Assembly: GCA_030656435.1 (NCBI GenBank)
Contig: JAUSOA010000094.1
Coordinates: 1-7,331 of the forward strand
Direction: 5' to 3'
Length of the DNA: 7,331 bases
Origin: Acholeplasmataceae bacterium
GTDB lineage: Bacteria > Bacillota_I > Bacilli_A > Acholeplasmatales > Acholeplasmataceae
Part shown: one piece after another, positions 6,605 to 7,331 of the stretch
Layout of the letters: each line of letters opens with the position of its first letter
Numbering within the stretch: the first letter of the stretch is position 1
Notes under the pieces: model-generated
Seen by the model: the letters and a program-made list of their open reading frames with translations, nothing else
Database searches by the model: none
What the model was told of the DNA's origin: nothing
Position numbers and translations under genes: made by a program

Positions 6605-7331
6605 ATGGAAAAGAAAAAGAACTACAGCATGCATAAAATGATGTTTTTGTCAGTTGTCTATTTCTTGTCTGCGTTTATGCTTCTTTCAGTTTCAGTATAT
6701 GCTTGGTTTATTATAACAAATACGAATCATACTCATTTAATATCAAATATTACTGATGTTGAAGCAGAGTATGAATTCTACGTTTACCAAAACAAACTTC
6801 ATGACGGAAGTGAAAATTTAACACTGGAAAATAACGTATGCACAGATTTAGGTCAGGATTTATGCTATAAATTTATCCCAAACCCTACAACAGCTTATAT
6901 GATGGAGCAAAGTATAGCACCTGGTGAACGATTTTCTTTCGCTGTTAAGGTAGTTGCACTTGGTAATTCTGAATCCTACTTCAATCTAAGTTTAGGAGGA
7001 GTTCAATCGTTTGGCTATGATTTACCACAAAATAGAATTCAAAATGCTTTTTGGTATGAAGTGACAAAAATCTCATACATCATCAATGACGAAGAAACGA
7101 CCGATTATAAAGAAAATGAGCCCATAGCCTATTCAAATGGATACTTCAATAAGGAGTTAAATCATATCTACCCATTGGTTAGTAATATACCTATATTCAT
7201 TGACCAGTCATTAAGTGCCTCGATTATCGTTTATTTCGACTTTTACTTCGATCCAACAATATATGGCTCTGATTTTGATTTTGTTCCATATACAAATTCA
7301 AATATCTTTATCAATCAAGCCTTTACAGTGG
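6605..7331 (+). CDS. SipW-type exported protein, 3' end cut by window
   Basis: The frame from the ATG at 6605 stays open to the window end (242 complete codons). A basic N-terminus (MEKKKNYSMHK), a hydrophobic segment (about 13-31) and SVYAWFIITNT (YAW at 32-34) form a SipW-type signal. The mature part contains APGERFSFAVKVVALGNSESYFNLSL, which here spans about residues 106-131 in outline (APGERF, then VVALGNSE, then FNLSL), like the N-terminal beta-sandwich strands of TasA/camelysin-like proteins, and ends in view with NSNIFINQAF. It lacks the A[IV]R and WIEGWD landmarks of the upstream paralogues in the visible part. It has Cys79 and Cys87, the only cysteines among the exported proteins here, which could form a disulfide. 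GGAAGGTGA (6592-6600) is the ribosome site, 20 bases separate it from the ATPase gene, and co-transcription is likely. A divergent subunit or tip protein is a guess. Confidence 0.88.
   Translation, partial: MEKKKNYSMHKMMFLSVVYFLSAFMLLSVSVYAWFIITNTNHTHLISNITDVEAEYEFYVYQNKLHDGSENLTLENNVCTDLGQDLCYKFIPNPTTAYMMEQSIAPGERFSFAVKVVALGNSESYFNLSLGGVQSFGYDLPQNRIQNAFWYEVTKISYIINDEETTDYKENEPIAYSNGYFNKELNHIYPLVSNIPIFIDQSLSASIIVYFDFYFDPTIYGSDFDFVPYTNSNIFINQAFTV

Noticed and set aside
1..7331. CRISPR array, tRNA, rRNA or insertion sequence
   Set aside because: No regularly spaced repeats, cloverleaf-like sequence, rRNA segments or transposase reading frames were seen.

Overview
The window reads as low-GC, AT-rich DNA from a Bacillota (Firmicutes)-type bacterium. 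An acholeplasma- or other mollicute-like relative is plausible, but no marker gene settles it. All tryptophans in the reading frames are TGG, and no TGA interrupts a gene, so the standard bacterial code fits. All seven genes are on the + strand with ordinary Shine-Dalgarno sites.

Layout. Positions 3-1253 hold the 3' part of a GGDEF-EAL protein of the cyclic-di-GMP family. Its GGDEF signature is degenerate and one EAL metal-binding Asp is replaced, so it may be a sensor or effector rather than an enzyme. A clear intrinsic terminator (about 1274-1305) closes that unit. An AT-rich gap of about 240 bases with one weak promoter candidate follows. From 1544 to the right edge runs a tight set of co-directional genes: an uncleaved membrane-anchored surface protein (1544-2254), two SipW-type exported proteins (2266-3237 and 3305-4234), a SipW-like Ser-His signal peptidase (4328-5017), a membrane-anchored McrB/MoxR-like AAA+ ATPase (5058-6584), and a third SipW-type exported protein cut by the window end (6605 onward).

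How they may work together. Three proteins carry the hydrophobic-stretch plus YAW/FAW signal typical of TasA/camelysin-like substrates, and the peptidase that would cut such signals is encoded among them. The first three exported or anchored proteins share two landmarks (A[IV]R[IV] and W[IF]EG[WT]D), so they look like paralogues: one kept as a membrane anchor and two released. This suggests a dedicated surface-fibre or extracellular-matrix module. The unexpected member is the membrane-tethered AAA+ ATPase, which has a clear McrB-like core but no restriction partner in view. It may remodel or power assembly or export of the surface proteins. Two perfect RNA-hairpin-forming elements bracket the peptidase gene and may set expression ratios within the operon. 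Functions beyond the domain assignments are inference.
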